A stretch of DNA of 64,000 nucleotides from Prostheceraeus crozeri (lineage: Eukaryota; Platyhelminthes; Polycladida; Euryleptidae), in contig CAJQUW010010273.1 of NCBI GenBank assembly GCA_907163375.1, positions 372,001 to 436,000 on the forward strand, in the 5' to 3' direction. Each line of letters opens with the position of its first letter. Within the stretch, counting starts at the first letter, position 1. A program made the translations under genes and the position numbers. Positions 9,809 to 19,383 of this stretch are shown piece by piece. The notes below the pieces were generated by a model. The model ran no database searches, was not told the origin of the DNA, and was given only the letters and a program-made list of their open reading frames with translations.

Positions 9809-10298
9809 ATGCCTCATTACATTAGAACACGAAAATTAAATGACCCACAAAGCATTCACATAACAAATTCTATGAAGGTAGTCTTTCGTTACTTAATAAC
9901 AAACAGTGGTGGAAAACATCGTGGCGTTTGCATTAGCCTTGACGCATTATCTTCACTGAAAGACTTCTCTGATCTGATTGACAGCCATAAGACACGGATG
10001 AAGATTCCGCTCGATCATAAGGTATGGATAAAGTGTGACTCTACGTCAAGCTATACGTCTGTTCACCAAAGAGAGAAGATATTTACTATCGATTTTTCCG
10101 TTTCAGTGACGTCACATGGAGAAACTTTACAAAAGACTTAACTACAAAAGTGAACTCAAAACTCAATCTTCAAGAAATCGAGCAAAACATTCCCAATCGA
10201 AAGCAATGGTTATTAATAAAACACTTGATGAAGCCGACAACGAATCTACATCTGGGAAGACCCTCAATGTTAACATGGAGGATACAGAGGAAGGATAA
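9809..10298 (+). pseudogene. PC4/Sub1-like single-strand-binding coactivator, element B
   Basis: The Met at 9809 (MPHYIRTRKL) is favoured as start because element C has the same start in the same context. About 35 residues in, KHRGVCISLDALSSLKDF recalls the PC4 core, in which a Lys/Arg-Gly-hydrophobic-Ser-Leu strand is followed by an amphipathic helix. A strand-rich segment with HYIRTRKL precedes it, as in PC4. An acidic tail (NVNMEDTEEG) is conserved with C and overlaps the TBP-like gene in another frame. In eukaryotes PC4 binds single-stranded DNA and supports transcription. The match is by eye only. Confidence 0.45.
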
Positions 10299-10668
10299 AT
10301 ATGTGACTATCCTATTCTTTCCAAATGGAACAATCCAATGTGTTGGTGGCTTCACTGATGGTGATCTACCATATCTACATTATACGCTGGAAAATTTACT
10401 TCGAGACTCATTATCTGAATGGAAAGTGAAGACAATGACTGTGCTATGTGAATTGAACTATCATTATGATTTTCGTGAAGTCACATCATCAAATAATCTC
10501 ACTTATGAAGTGGAGCTATTTCCAGCAGCACAGATGACTAACTGGCACCCATATCATGTTCATGTGTTCCATAGTGGAAAGGTTGTGTTAACCGGCATTA
10601 AAGACCTAGATGATGTTCCTCCCACCCTATGTGATTTGAGAAAAATATTTGTGAAATCTACATTGTAG
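10116..10668 (+). CDS. TATA-binding-protein (TBP)-like two-repeat protein, element B
   Basis: The frame is open to 10668; its start is uncertain (a non-AUG codon at 10150 or slightly upstream). Two TBP-type repeats are visible. Repeat 1 has VNSKLNLQEIEQNIPN, then ILFFPNGTIQCVGG, paralleling TBP's VNLGCKLDLKTIA and ALIFSSGKMVCTGAK. Repeat 2 has MTVLCELNYHYDF, then YEVELFPAAQM, then VFHSGKVVLTGIKD, paralleling MVGSCDVKF, YEPELFPGLIYRM and IFVSGKVVLTGAK. The length (about 170 residues) equals the TBP core. Such a protein would bind TATA boxes. It lies just after the PC4-like gene and is followed by AATAAA near 10786. Confidence 0.7.
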
Positions 10669-10799
10669 ATATGTAAATAACTAGAAAAGAACTGTACATT
10701 TGTGAATACATGATGAAATGTAAACGTGTTTTGTTTTCCCTCTAAACCCAACGATTTGGAACATGAAAACAATGACATTTACATATTAATAAAGCTCTA

Positions 10800-11261
10800 T
10801 TACAAAACAGATTCATTATACTTTGTAAAAATTACATCGTTTTTATAGCAGTCTTTCGAAAAAAGTTCTAAAGCACTTTTACAGCTATTTTTCAATGGTC
10901 TGTCGTTGACGAAATAGAGTACATAGCCACCGCACATGAGAGATACATTGCTTTGGAGTGGAAGCGATGTAACTTTCTTAATCGTCCAGGAGAACCTATT
11001 CATCCATAGTGCAATGTCATGTAAGCGAGGTAGATTAAGAGAGTCAAAATATTCGGCCGCTTTATAGTGATTGATGTACACTGCAACCCAATGTTTACCA
11101 GGAAGATTGTTGCTATCCGTATTGATGATAAGCGAACAATGATAGAAAGGCATTGAATTAGGTAAATTATCTCTAGAAAAGACATCAAGAAATATTGTTT
11201 TGGAGTAGGGATGAGCATTCCTCATTTTCCTCAAGATCTCTATGTTTCTTAAGTTACTCAT
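10800..11261 (-). CDS. Adenain-type cysteine protease, element B
   Basis: This 153-residue open frame has the adenovirus protease triad context: His in NLPGKHWVAVYI, the acidic position in AAEYFDSLNLP, and Gln then Cys in LPLQSNVSLMCGGYVLYFV. In adenoviruses and Polintons the enzyme matures virion precursors such as pVI and pX at Gly-rich sites; the GGRRQVGGG motif of the neighbouring core protein is a plausible substrate. The start overlaps the end of the capsid gene by a few bases, as in C and D. It is about 80-85% identical to the C copy. Confidence 0.8.
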   Translation of the reverse strand: MSNLRNIEILRKMRNAHPYSKTIFLDVFSRDNLPNSMPFYHCSLIINTDSNNLPGKHWVAVYINHYKAAEYFDSLNLPRLHDIALWMNRFSWTIKKVTSLPLQSNVSLMCGGYVLYFVNDRPLKNSCKSALELFSKDCYKNDVIFTKYNESVL

Positions 11262-12543
11262 CTCTGATAGCTGACAGATACGTCTCGTATTCTCGTTATT
11301 TCAACTTTGCTATCATAGACAGCATAAATGAGACAAGTAATTGCTTTCTTTAAAGGTGACTCAAATGATACCTCTAGTCGTAGATTTCCAGGCTTTGTAA
11401 CTCCTACGCTTTCACCACCTAGATCTGCATCTGCTGTGAGGTTGTACATAATGAAGAAGTATAGCCATTCTTGCACATATCCATTGTAATTCCATTTCAA
11501 TCATATGTATTAAACATGTTGAAGGCGGTGAAAGTAGAACCATATTCACGTGCGAATTTGCCATCTTTAAAATTAGGCTCATAAGCTTTGCAAGCAACAA
11601 ATTTTCCATCCTGATAGAGTGCTAGTTTGCTAACGCTAAAGTGTTGGAAATTGAATGGATTCTTTTCAAAAGCACCAATGAATGACTCATTTTCCACAAA
11701 TGTGATATACACCGCCTTTGGCATCGCAGTGGGAAAAAGATTTGGGTAGGCATGTGAGGATGATCCCGCACCAATTGTGAAGTTTGTCAACACACTGTGA
11801 TTGACTGGATATATTGCATTGTTTTTCCTCAATCCTGTCGCATGCTCGTTGATGACTGACGGTTTCATTGTTACTCGCCTCACATTGAGCACGGCACTAC
11901 TTATGTTGATTTGATAGTTTGTAGCTCCAAAAGCCATTAACGCGAACTCAGGATTTGCACGAATAAATTTTATTTGCATTTTAACCTGTGATAGTAGATA
12001 TCTAGATTGACGAAGGAAATCAAGATAGACAGGTCCTTTCAAGTATAATTCCTTTGAATCCGCTGTTAAATCCATTCGTCTTTTTAACCCTGTATTTGAG
12101 ACATCATCAAATTTCCCTTGCTGATCATCATACCACCCAGAAACTTGTAAGTGTGACTGTTTAGCTTGCTTTTGAAATTGGGTCATTGTATGTATGCATG
12201 CTCCATATGGATATGCTCGATCCCCTCCTTCAATCTGTATGTCATTCAATAATAGATACACATCTGAGAACAGACTGGCAATAGGAAGATTTGCCAATCC
12301 CAATTTATCCTGGGATGAATCAATATTTGTGCCATCAGTCTTCTTAATTTCTATACACAAATCTAAATCAATGGATTGACAGTCAATATAATCTTGAGGA
12401 TTGGCAGGTATATCAAACTGAATAGGCTGTTGGTTACCATCGATATTTGTTGTGGGGACTATGTCTACAATTGTTGAGGTAATAATGTCAGTTCGATGAG
12501 GCGGTGAATCAAAGAAACACAAAGCCGAATTGATACTCTGCAT
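11258..12543 (-). pseudogene. Major capsid protein (hexon-like), element B
   Basis: The gene encodes about 425 residues in total. Landmarks are DYIDCQSIDLDL near residue 50, NLPIASLFSDVYLLLNDIQI, a GGDRAYPYGA turn, a YLDFLRQSRYLLSQVKMQIK helix-strand region, VRRVTMKPSVINEH, and NPFNFQHF. The C-terminus ends with a VEITRIRDVSVSY strand. The element D protein shares all these landmarks at lower identity. It is taken as the double jelly-roll capsid protein from its length, its neighbours (protease, penton, core) and my memory of Polinton proteins. The part upstream of about 11,600 is nearly identical to C. The gene is broken once or so. Confidence 0.75.
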
Positions 12544-12553
12544 CGTATTAGCT

Positions 12554-13036
12554 TTACAAATATGTTGTCTTCCTTCGTTTTGACTTGTTTCCAGTCGCTG
12601 TGGAATTTCGTTTGCGCTTTCTTGCTTTCACACGACGTCTTGATTTAGAACGTGCTGCTCTGTTGGACTTTTTACTTTTCCTACGCCTTTGCTTAGTAAC
12701 TCGACCTGATCCAACTTGTCTTGACTTCCTACGTTTCTTCCGAACTGTACGCCTTGTCTTTGTTAAGTCATCTAATGCGTCTATGGCAGATTGCTGTGCA
12801 CGCAATTTCATAGATTCGCCGATATCCTGCCCTTGAAGTGCATCAGCTGCAACATTTGCACCAAAGTCTAAAGCTCTGTTTCCAACCCGCTTCATGAGTG
12901 GTACGCCATACTTTTTGAGTGTTTGGAGAACCATACGTCTTAGTGCACCGAATATGCCTCCTCCAACTTGTCGTCTACCTCCAGCAAACACGGGATAGCC
13001 GCTCTGATAGGATGGACCATTGTATATGCCTGACAT
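12554..13036 (-). CDS. Basic virion core protein, element B
   Basis: This 160-residue frame starts MSGIYNGPSYQSGYPVF, followed by AGGRRQVGGGIFGALRRM. A helical middle (ADALQGQDIGESMKLRAQQ) follows, and the C-terminal half is dominated by Arg and Lys clusters. The GG-flanked motif suits adenain cleavage, and the basic tail suits DNA binding in the virion. It lies between penton and capsid genes; in A and D the same gene follows the integrase directly. Confidence 0.65.
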   Translation of the reverse strand: MSGIYNGPSYQSGYPVFAGGRRQVGGGIFGALRRMVLQTLKKYGVPLMKRVGNRALDFGANVAADALQGQDIGESMKLRAQQSAIDALDDLTKTRRTVRKKRRKSRQVGSGRVTKQRRRKSKKSNRAARSKSRRRVKARKRKRNSTATGNKSKRRKTTYL

Positions 13037-13079
13037 TATGTCCTGTGGATAATTATAGATCCTACAATAGCGTAAAGCC

Positions 13080-14707
13080 TTAATCTCGTGTCCTGATGTG
13101 TAGTGTTAAAACAGTAACACCACCACTGAATGGTACTACTTCACCACCACTGAATGGTACTACTTCACCTGTGTCATCCTGAATTGATATGTCAGTCCTA
13201 TTGATGACATTTCTGCTCATTGGTACATACATTGTGTTAAAAAATTCTCGATTGATTAGTTGCTTCCTCACGGATGAGAGCGGAAATGTGCGCAAAAGTG
13301 GGGCTTTAAATGTCACCAACCCTTGTATATTCAATAATGTTACAATAGACGTACAAGTTGCTTATTTCCCGCTCCAATGATGGTGTTGTATCGCCAATTG
13401 ATGTACCTTCATAAATAGTTGATTTTGAGAATCCCAATGTGGCCGTCAACACGCTATCCAGCTTCATAAGAGAGTTCTTCCCTACCTTTAGAATCATGCG
13501 TTTCTTATGTGGGTAATAAGAAAAGTGATATTCACATGCATCAAGGTAATCTACACCAAACTCATTTAACTTTGTACACAATTCAGGTGGCGTTTTCAAG
13601 CTTTCAATGTTCAAATTAACTCTTTTACCAGTATACTAGAAGTAGTCAATTCATCACCCACAATGTCTTCGCTGTATACGTGGATATCCCATGAAACGTT
13701 TGTTGATGCTTTGAGTTTAGAAGAGGATGATTGAACCTTGAATGTATCATTTAATTCTGTCAGCAAAGGTGCGCTTTCAAGGCCCTTAAACATCCCAAAC
13801 ATTCAGATCCGAATTCAATAACAGCGGACTCAGACCTTTCCAATGGTGTCCTTTTAGTAAAAACAAGAAATTCTACCTCCGTTTCAATAGTAAATAAAGT
13901 TACTTTCTCTTTCTTATATTCACAAGTCATTAAAGTTTCTGGCACTGATCTTTGAAACTGTCTTGCAAAGTCTTCAACACTTTTAATGACCTCAAATTGA
14001 TTTTTTACTCGGATGCTCCTTTTTTGTAATGCATACAATGGCACAATTCTACATTGAAAATCAGTGACTTTCCTCTGTGAATTCCACCCACATCCATTGT
14101 ACCAATACCGTGATGAGAACGTTGTTCTGGAATACCCCAAAGTATGACTCAAATCCTTACCCAATACAAGAAGCACATGCTTCCCTTCCTTCAACACTTT
14201 TGTTGACCCCTTTATGACTGGTTTGTAGAATTTATTCAAAGTCAGCTTAAAGAGATCATTTATTCGTTCAAACATTCTACCGATTTCCTTTTCTGTATCT
14301 TGCAAGCTCATTGTGGGAACCTTAGAATCAAAAGTTGACGTTGCAAATGCCTTTTGAATTTTAATGATGTTTTGGACAGATGGTAAAGATGTTGAAAAAG
14401 GATGTAAAGTTAGATGATGAAAAGCCCATGTACCATGTAGACGATTGTGAAATATGCGGAAACAATCACCCTTTTCTCGCACTTCTTTATGTAATTCAAA
14501 ATAGTTGTTTCTTAGCAAAATGATATCGTTGTAATAAGTAATTTCAGTTAGAGTAACTTCATGGGGTCCATGCAAAGTAATTGGATTAGCAAATTCAACA
14601 GAGTATTGAGATGGTCTGTTGCCTGGGAATATCTTTGGGTTGCTATTGCTTGGAAGAATGATGTTGAAGCTAGTAGACATGTTGAACTCATATATGGAAG
14701 AAGTCAC
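13080..14707 (-). pseudogene. Penton-like minor capsid protein, element B
   Basis: The N-terminus (from the Met near 14680) reads MSTSFNIILPSNSNPKIF, followed by a strand and TLHGPHEVTLTEITYYNDI. This is the start I associate with Polinton penton proteins; element D has FPSNAQPERYENT and LNGDWEVALEDLSYVN. Towards the C-terminus are LGFSKSTIYEG, NLYVYCNIIEYTRVGD and a final VTVLTLHIRTRD strand. The single jelly-roll penton caps the fivefold vertices. The gene lies between integrase and core genes. It is broken about twice. Confidence 0.65.
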
Positions 14708-14720
14708 ATGCTATATTAGC

Positions 14721-15950
14721 TTAAAAGTTACGAGTGTCTGCCACCTCCACATTTTGTAGATCCTGGTGCGTTATCCAGCTATTGAATGAATCAGGATACC
14801 CTTTCCATTCAACTGGATATTTCCTTTGATTGCCATGACCTTTCTTCCTAATTATTTTGTCAATCATATACACCTCTTCACTTCTGTCTACTACTTGCAA
14901 TTCATAAGAGTAAAATTTTCCTTCAATTGGATTGCCATGGTAATCTATCAATTTATATGTGATTGGTCTAAATTTTCTATTTACTTCATCTACAAAAAAC
15001 TCTTCTTCAGTCCAATTAGGTAGATACCCCTTCTCAAACGTAGACTTAACTTTTGAAATCCGAACTCTATCAACAACATTAATTTTCCTTTCATTGGAAA
15101 TGTTTTTCGCTTTCTTATCATACAATCGAAGACATACATCCATCGCATTATCTGGGGTAACATCAACTGGTCTCATCTTAGTAATGCGATGGTAGCTTTC
15201 ATTGTAATTCTTAACAAATTTCTGCAACTCACCTACCAAAACATGTGTATTTTTTGCAGTAAAATAGCGCCATATTTTCGTTTTCAATGTGCGATTGAAC
15301 CTCTTAACCATGGCAGCTTTATAAGCACTTTTAACGCTAAACAATTCCACATTATGACTTTTAAGGAGACTTCGAACATGAGAGTTATCAAGTTCCTTGC
15401 CTTGATCGGTCTGTATTCTTTGTGGAACACGCCCCTCATCAAAAATACTCTGAAAAGCCGTATGAACCGTATCAACTTCTGGTCCTCGTTTAGATTTCAG
15501 CGCACGTGCCCAAGCATAGCGAGATAAAATATCTATTACGGTTAAGATGTATTTATAGCCATTATTGTGCTGTGATATCTGTTGCATGTCAACCAAGTCC
15601 GCTTGCCATTGACTATCTATAGTGTTAACAACATATTTCTCGTTGGAAATCGCTTTCTCGCATTTTTGTGAAGAGTGTGAGTCGGTTGACTCCTTAACCA
15701 CTTCTTGACTTTCTCTATTCCCACACCTGCTGCACGATCTAGAACCTCCGGACGACTGAAACTTGCGGGGTGATTTAAGTCGTAATAAATCTTTCTGAGT
15801 TTCACGGCTGTACTCATCGTCTTTGTTCTGATTTGCACGCGTAGTATTCGCACAGCAACTGCTAACACAATTGATATCAACCTCTATGCCCTCTTCTCCT
15901 TTACCTTCGAGCGCAGATTTCAAACAACAGAAAAACGTTTGTAGCGACAT
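14721..15950 (-). CDS. Retrovirus-type integrase with chromodomain, element B
   Basis: The single frame has 409 residues. A Cys-containing start leads to an N-terminal domain whose SFSRPEVLDRAAG and TLHKNARKRFPTR parts are best seen in a neighbouring frame. The rve core has QADLVDMQQISQHN (first Asp), VIDILSRYAWARALK and RIQTDQGKELDNS (second Asp), then the helix with RFNRTLKTKIWRYF. A C-terminal chromodomain follows, with YMIDKIIRKKG and YPVEWKGYPDSFNSW. It inserts the element into the host genome. It is nearly identical to the C copy over the shared part. Parts of the gene are disrupted. Confidence 0.8.
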   Translation of the reverse strand: MSLQTFFCCLKSALEGKGEEGIEVDINCVSSCCANTTRANQNKDDEYSRETQKDLLRLKSPRKFQSSGGSRSCSRCGNRESQEVVKESTDSHSSQKCEKAISNEKYVVNTIDSQWQADLVDMQQISQHNNGYKYILTVIDILSRYAWARALKSKRGPEVDTVHTAFQSIFDEGRVPQRIQTDQGKELDNSHVRSLLKSHNVELFSVKSAYKAAMVKRFNRTLKTKIWRYFTAKNTHVLVGELQKFVKNYNESYHRITKMRPVDVTPDNAMDVCLRLYDKKAKNISNERKINVVDRVRISKVKSTFEKGYLPNWTEEEFFVDEVNRKFRPITYKLIDYHGNPIEGKFYSYELQVVDRSEEVYMIDKIIRKKGHGNQRKYPVEWKGYPDSFNSWITHQDLQNVEVADTRNF

Positions 15951-15984
15951 GATATGAGAGAAGCAAGGCTTGATTTATATTTGC

Positions 15985-16635
15985 TTAATGTTTACTATAC
16001 TCCTTCCCAACGCGCATTGAGCGCCTAGTAGCTCTTTTTGGTTGAAGATCATCGGGATCATGAAGCTCTCTCTTGACCGCCATCGTGGTTGTTTTACTTT
16101 TTGATCCATCTTGTAAGTGACCCTTATCCAACTCATTCACAGTCGGTCCTCCAATAATATTGTGTGGTACATTTTGATCAGATAAAATTTTCTGAAAATA
16201 TGACCACCCTTGTGGTGCACCTAGTTTTCGCCTTACATCTCTGACGGCATATTGTAGAAGGTCATCTATGTGACTATTTCTAATAACATCACCAGTTGTT
16301 TCATCTATTATCTCCCCTCTCTCATTGAACTTCACATGTGGATCAATGAAGTCAAATAATCGCTTAGCGCGCACACGATATGGTCGGGGTGTTGACAAGG
16401 TTATAAATCGTAGCAACTTGTCGCGATTCTGTCGCCTCTCATCAATGTTTTCAGCTGCTAACTGCATTCGACGATAAGGATCATTAATCTTCTGAATTTC
16501 CATATCCTTTTGTGTTAGTTCCTTAAGTTGATTCGTAATAGGTTGATCTATATTTTTGACTTCCTGTGCACTTTGTAATGTAGTCAACTGTACATACTCC
16601 TCTTGAGGAATGACTACCATCTTTGAATACGACAT
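15985..16635 (-). CDS. Conserved IPQEEY-type Polinton protein, element B
   Basis: The start at the Met of MSYSKMVVIPQEEY (16635) is preferred over 16665, because homologues begin this close to the motif. The protein is about 216 residues and mostly helical. It has RMQLAAENIDERR, a pattern around TPRPYRVRAKRLFDFI, a GEIIDETTGDVIRNSHIDDL segment, then GWSYFQKIL and NVPHNIIGG. The tail is basic. It is 98-99% identical to the C protein, far closer than their flanking genes. Function unknown. Confidence 0.6.
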   Translation of the reverse strand: MSYSKMVVIPQEEYVQLTTLQSAQEVKNIDQPITNQLKELTQKDMEIQKINDPYRRMQLAAENIDERRQNRDKLLRFITLSTPRPYRVRAKRLFDFIDPHVKFNERGEIIDETTGDVIRNSHIDDLLQYAVRDVRRKLGAPQGWSYFQKILSDQNVPHNIIGGPTVNELDKGHLQDGSKSKTTTMAVKRELHDPDDLQPKRATRRSMRVGKEYSKH

Positions 16636-16674
16636 GTTTGAAAATAATAAGGCAGCAAAGTACATTGCTTAATA

Positions 16675-17198
16675 CTAACTGTGAACCGAGAAAACTGTCA
16701 TTGGTTCAGCGGAATTAGGTATGATATTAGTTCGAAATCGAAGTCGTTCCGGACATTCCTGGGTTAGATCAATAAATAGATAGCCATGTGGTTTCTTTGT
16801 TACATCTTCATATATTTTTGAAAGAACTTTAGGTTGTTGAGGTAATATTTGTCTACTGAGATTATGTATCTGACTGCTATCTCTTGGATTTTTAAATATT
16901 GCCAAATATTGCCTATTCAAACTTCTAGTTCTTTGCTCTTTCCCTCCATCAAAAATGTTTTGGGTGACATAGATCATGAAGGCTTCCCTATTCTCCCTAT
17001 TCCCTATTAGCCTTTCTGGCGAAGTGCAGAATGTAGTTGTGGTTGAAATATACCATAATACCATTTAACTCTTTTAATTTCTTTATTAAACATCTCATTT
17101 CTAAATTGTAGTAATTGAGTTACAAATGTAGTTTTACCGGACTGACTTGGTCCAGCCACATACATTGTACGATCAGTGAATGGGCGAAAATCTGTCAT
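16675..17198 (-). pseudogene. FtsK/HerA-type packaging ATPase, element B
   Basis: Walker A is GPSQSGKTTF near residue 15. The C-terminal half has FMIYVTQNIFDGGKEQRTRS, then LAIFKNPRDSSQIHNLSRQI, then GYLFIDLTQECPERLRFRT. The C copy shows the intervening Walker B. The ATPase would drive genome packaging. The gene lies just upstream of the IPQEEY gene and is broken. Confidence 0.8.
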
Positions 17199-17306
17199 CC
17201 TGAAATTTCAAAAGCTTTAAAGACTAACACCCACCAGTTTGCTTAGAATAAAACAAGTCATGTTCCATAACAACTTTATTTACATTTAGAAACTTTCATT
17301 TCACAT

Positions 17307-18053
17307 TCACAGCATTTGTGTTTCCTCATCAATGTCGGCATTAAAACAACTTCTCGCGTCAATTTGAGCATCTTTGCGTTTCAATTTCAACTTAACACTC
17401 CTTTCCTTGGATTTCCGTCCCCGCTTTTTGCATTCTTCAACATCTTTCCCATCTTTTGAAGTAGGTTTATCGATGGTGATTAGACACTTATCAATCGGCA
17501 TTGGCTCATAAACCAACTGTAGAACTTTCATTTGTAACGATGCCACTTTTCCGGTTGGGCCGTGAGCACCAATATATGGTCCGTTGACGTATATTAAACC
17601 CATGTATCGTCCGCGCTTCAGATCATCACACTCCATTGTATTTCCAAGTAGATCGAATGGTTGAAAGTGATCGGACAATTTCAAGAACAGTGTATCGAAC
17701 TCGGGTAATTCCTTGTAGCCAGTTCCCTCCTCTAACGCCTTCCTCCAATGTGCAGGAGCACTTTCGGGCAACTCAACGCATTCCTTCGCCAAAGAGTTTA
17801 TGGTTTTGAGTATCATCTGCTGCCATTTCGGAAAGGTCACTCGCATTTGTCTCATGTTGCTATATCCAGATGAAGACATACCATTAGTGTGGAAAAATGG
17901 AACTTGAAGGTAGAAACCATCGTCACCATAGCTCAAAGTTTGGAAGTAAAAGGTATTTCCGATCCCTTGAACCTTCCTTGTCGGTCGGAATTTAAAGAGA
18001 TCACGTTCAAATGAGTCGCTCTCCTCTCTAACTATAGACATTTTTTGAGACAT
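17307..18053 (-). CDS. Conserved protein Y, possible ssDNA-binding protein, element B
   Basis: This 248-residue frame has no family I can name with confidence. The N-terminal part has RPTRKVQGIGNTFYFQTL, a strand-rich block, and MRVTFPKWQQMILKTI, a strand-then-helix arrangement. A second block includes KRGRYMGLIYVNGPY and LQMKVLQLVYEPMPIDKC. A Lys-rich linker leads to an acidic tail ending DEETQML, a layout reminiscent of single-strand DNA-binding proteins. A TATATAAG box lies upstream at about 18142-18149 and an AATAAA signal downstream near 17277. Confidence 0.5.
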   Translation of the reverse strand: MSQKMSIVREESDSFERDLFKFRPTRKVQGIGNTFYFQTLSYGDDGFYLQVPFFHTNGMSSSGYSNMRQMRVTFPKWQQMILKTINSLAKECVELPESAPAHWRKALEEGTGYKELPEFDTLFLKLSDHFQPFDLLGNTMECDDLKRGRYMGLIYVNGPYIGAHGPTGKVASLQMKVLQLVYEPMPIDKCLITIDKPTSKDGKDVEECKKRGRKSKERSVKLKLKRKDAQIDARSCFNADIDEETQML

Positions 18054-18202
18054 AATTCAATGTTGTACTTATTCGGAGCTTTTCAACCGCCGGCGATGAA
18101 TGATAGCTTGAAAGTGATTAAAGAGTACAAGCGCGTCTCTCTTATATACATATTCACATGAGTCATCAATCAATGATGACGTGTCAATCCATGATTCGTC
18201 GT

Positions 18203-18596
18203 CTACAGCAACACTGCGGCACCTGCTACAACTTTCCCTAGTGGACTGTTGAGTACATTGTAAATGCTATTTCCAATATCATTCAACATATTCAAAAGCC
18301 CACCACCTCCACGCTGAACTAAGTTCCGCCTTTTCATATCACTGCTTCTTGGATTTGAAAATTTTCTAATGCTGTTTAGAGAATCAGTACTCAATAAAGG
18401 CTTGTATATTGGGAGGCATTTGTGTATTGCAAAAGCCAAATCGCGGATGAAATCATCACTTGAATTTTTGAATTAATTTGCGCTCAACTTTATTATTTCG
18501 CATGCTGTTTAACTTTCGCAACGCCTTCTTAAACTGACTTGAAGGTTTAAAAGAACCATTCTTCCGAGAAAAAGATACCTTTCGTTTGCAGTCATT
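18203..18596 (-). pseudogene. pX-like basic peptide precursor, element B
   Basis: The C-terminal part reads LVQRGGGGLLNMLNDIGNSI followed by a Gly/Ala hydrophobic tail, comparable with the QKGGFLSAILPML and QRGGFLPLLAPII tails of A and D. A Lys/Arg-rich N-terminal part lies between about 18450 and 18596. It is homologous to 24276-24668 in element C. The likely role is a protease-matured DNA-associated virion peptide. The gene is broken. Confidence 0.5.
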
Positions 18597-18660
18597 TTAT
18601 TATGTTGAAAGCAAAGCATTTATGAAAATATACATTTTTGCTTAGTTCCATACAACAAAG

Positions 18661-19278
18661 TCAAACGGTAACAGATGGTAGGTCGTAGTCATCAACATCA
18701 CTCAAGGTCTGAGTCGTTGCAGTTATAAGCTGTTCTATATCACACTCTAAATCCTTTGATAGAGGACAGCATGAACAGCATGGTTTTGAAGCGAAGAATT
18801 TTAAAAGATGAGCATAGTATGCTCTGACCTTGATTATGTGCCTCTCATCTTGCACTGCCACGTTGACGCTCATCGACGGGGGTTCGGTAAACATGTCCAC
18901 CTTGAATTTGCCACCATTTTCCTCATAGTGGCTAATTGTGATTATATTATGCAAGCAAGTCTTCAATTTCCGTGTTCTCATTTCACAATAGCAACGAGAA
19001 CTCTGTGGAATAGCTTCCGTCAAACTCAGAGGCTTGAACACTTCATCGAGCCAAAATCGTAGTACTCGCGTAAGGGCATTGGTCAATGTCCTCATAAAGA
19101 GTTTCTGAAGTTCAATATCATCTTCACAATGGTAGAATCTGACCATATCCTCCATCAGATCTATAAGATCAGCTTTGTAACCAATAACATCACTTGCAGA
19201 GTAGAAAATCTTGCTAGTAAACAGATTGTCTTTGTGAATAATTGAAACAGGAATGATCGTGGTAAATGGCATGTTCAT
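18661..19278 (-). CDS. Unknown accessory protein X, Cys-rich, element B
   Basis: The open frame has 205 residues. It starts MNMPFTTIIPVSIIH and contains a long amphipathic middle (GYKADLIDLMEDMVRFYHC, then ALTRVLRFWLDEVF). A Cys-rich patch with CYCEMRTRK and a later KPCCSCCPLSKD follow, and could bind metal. It is about 55-60% identical to the C protein, much lower than the genes further in. I recognise no family. A TATATAAGG box at 19328-19336 lies about 50 bp upstream of the start. Confidence 0.6.
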   Translation of the reverse strand: MNMPFTTIIPVSIIHKDNLFTSKIFYSASDVIGYKADLIDLMEDMVRFYHCEDDIELQKLFMRTLTNALTRVLRFWLDEVFKPLSLTEAIPQSSRCYCEMRTRKLKTCLHNIITISHYEENGGKFKVDMFTEPPSMSVNVAVQDERHIIKVRAYYAHLLKFFASKPCCSCCPLSKDLECDIEQLITATTQTLSDVDDYDLPSVTV

Positions 19279-19383
19279 TAATGTCTACAATCCTCAACAA
19301 GTATGATTGCAATAGAAGTGTGATAACCTTATATACAAAAGCTGCACAATAGCAACCAATCACAGACACGCATGATGACTCAT

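Noticed and set aside
12585-12836. Plus-strand frame opposite the core gene
   Set aside because: It is the antisense of the Lys/Arg-rich core protein; the same shadow appears opposite the C copy.
14721-15950. Integrase plus chromodomain as evidence of a chromovirus (LTR retroelement)
   Set aside because: No reverse transcriptase, RNase H or gag is near; the ATPase, adenain and capsid neighbours are Polinton-type.
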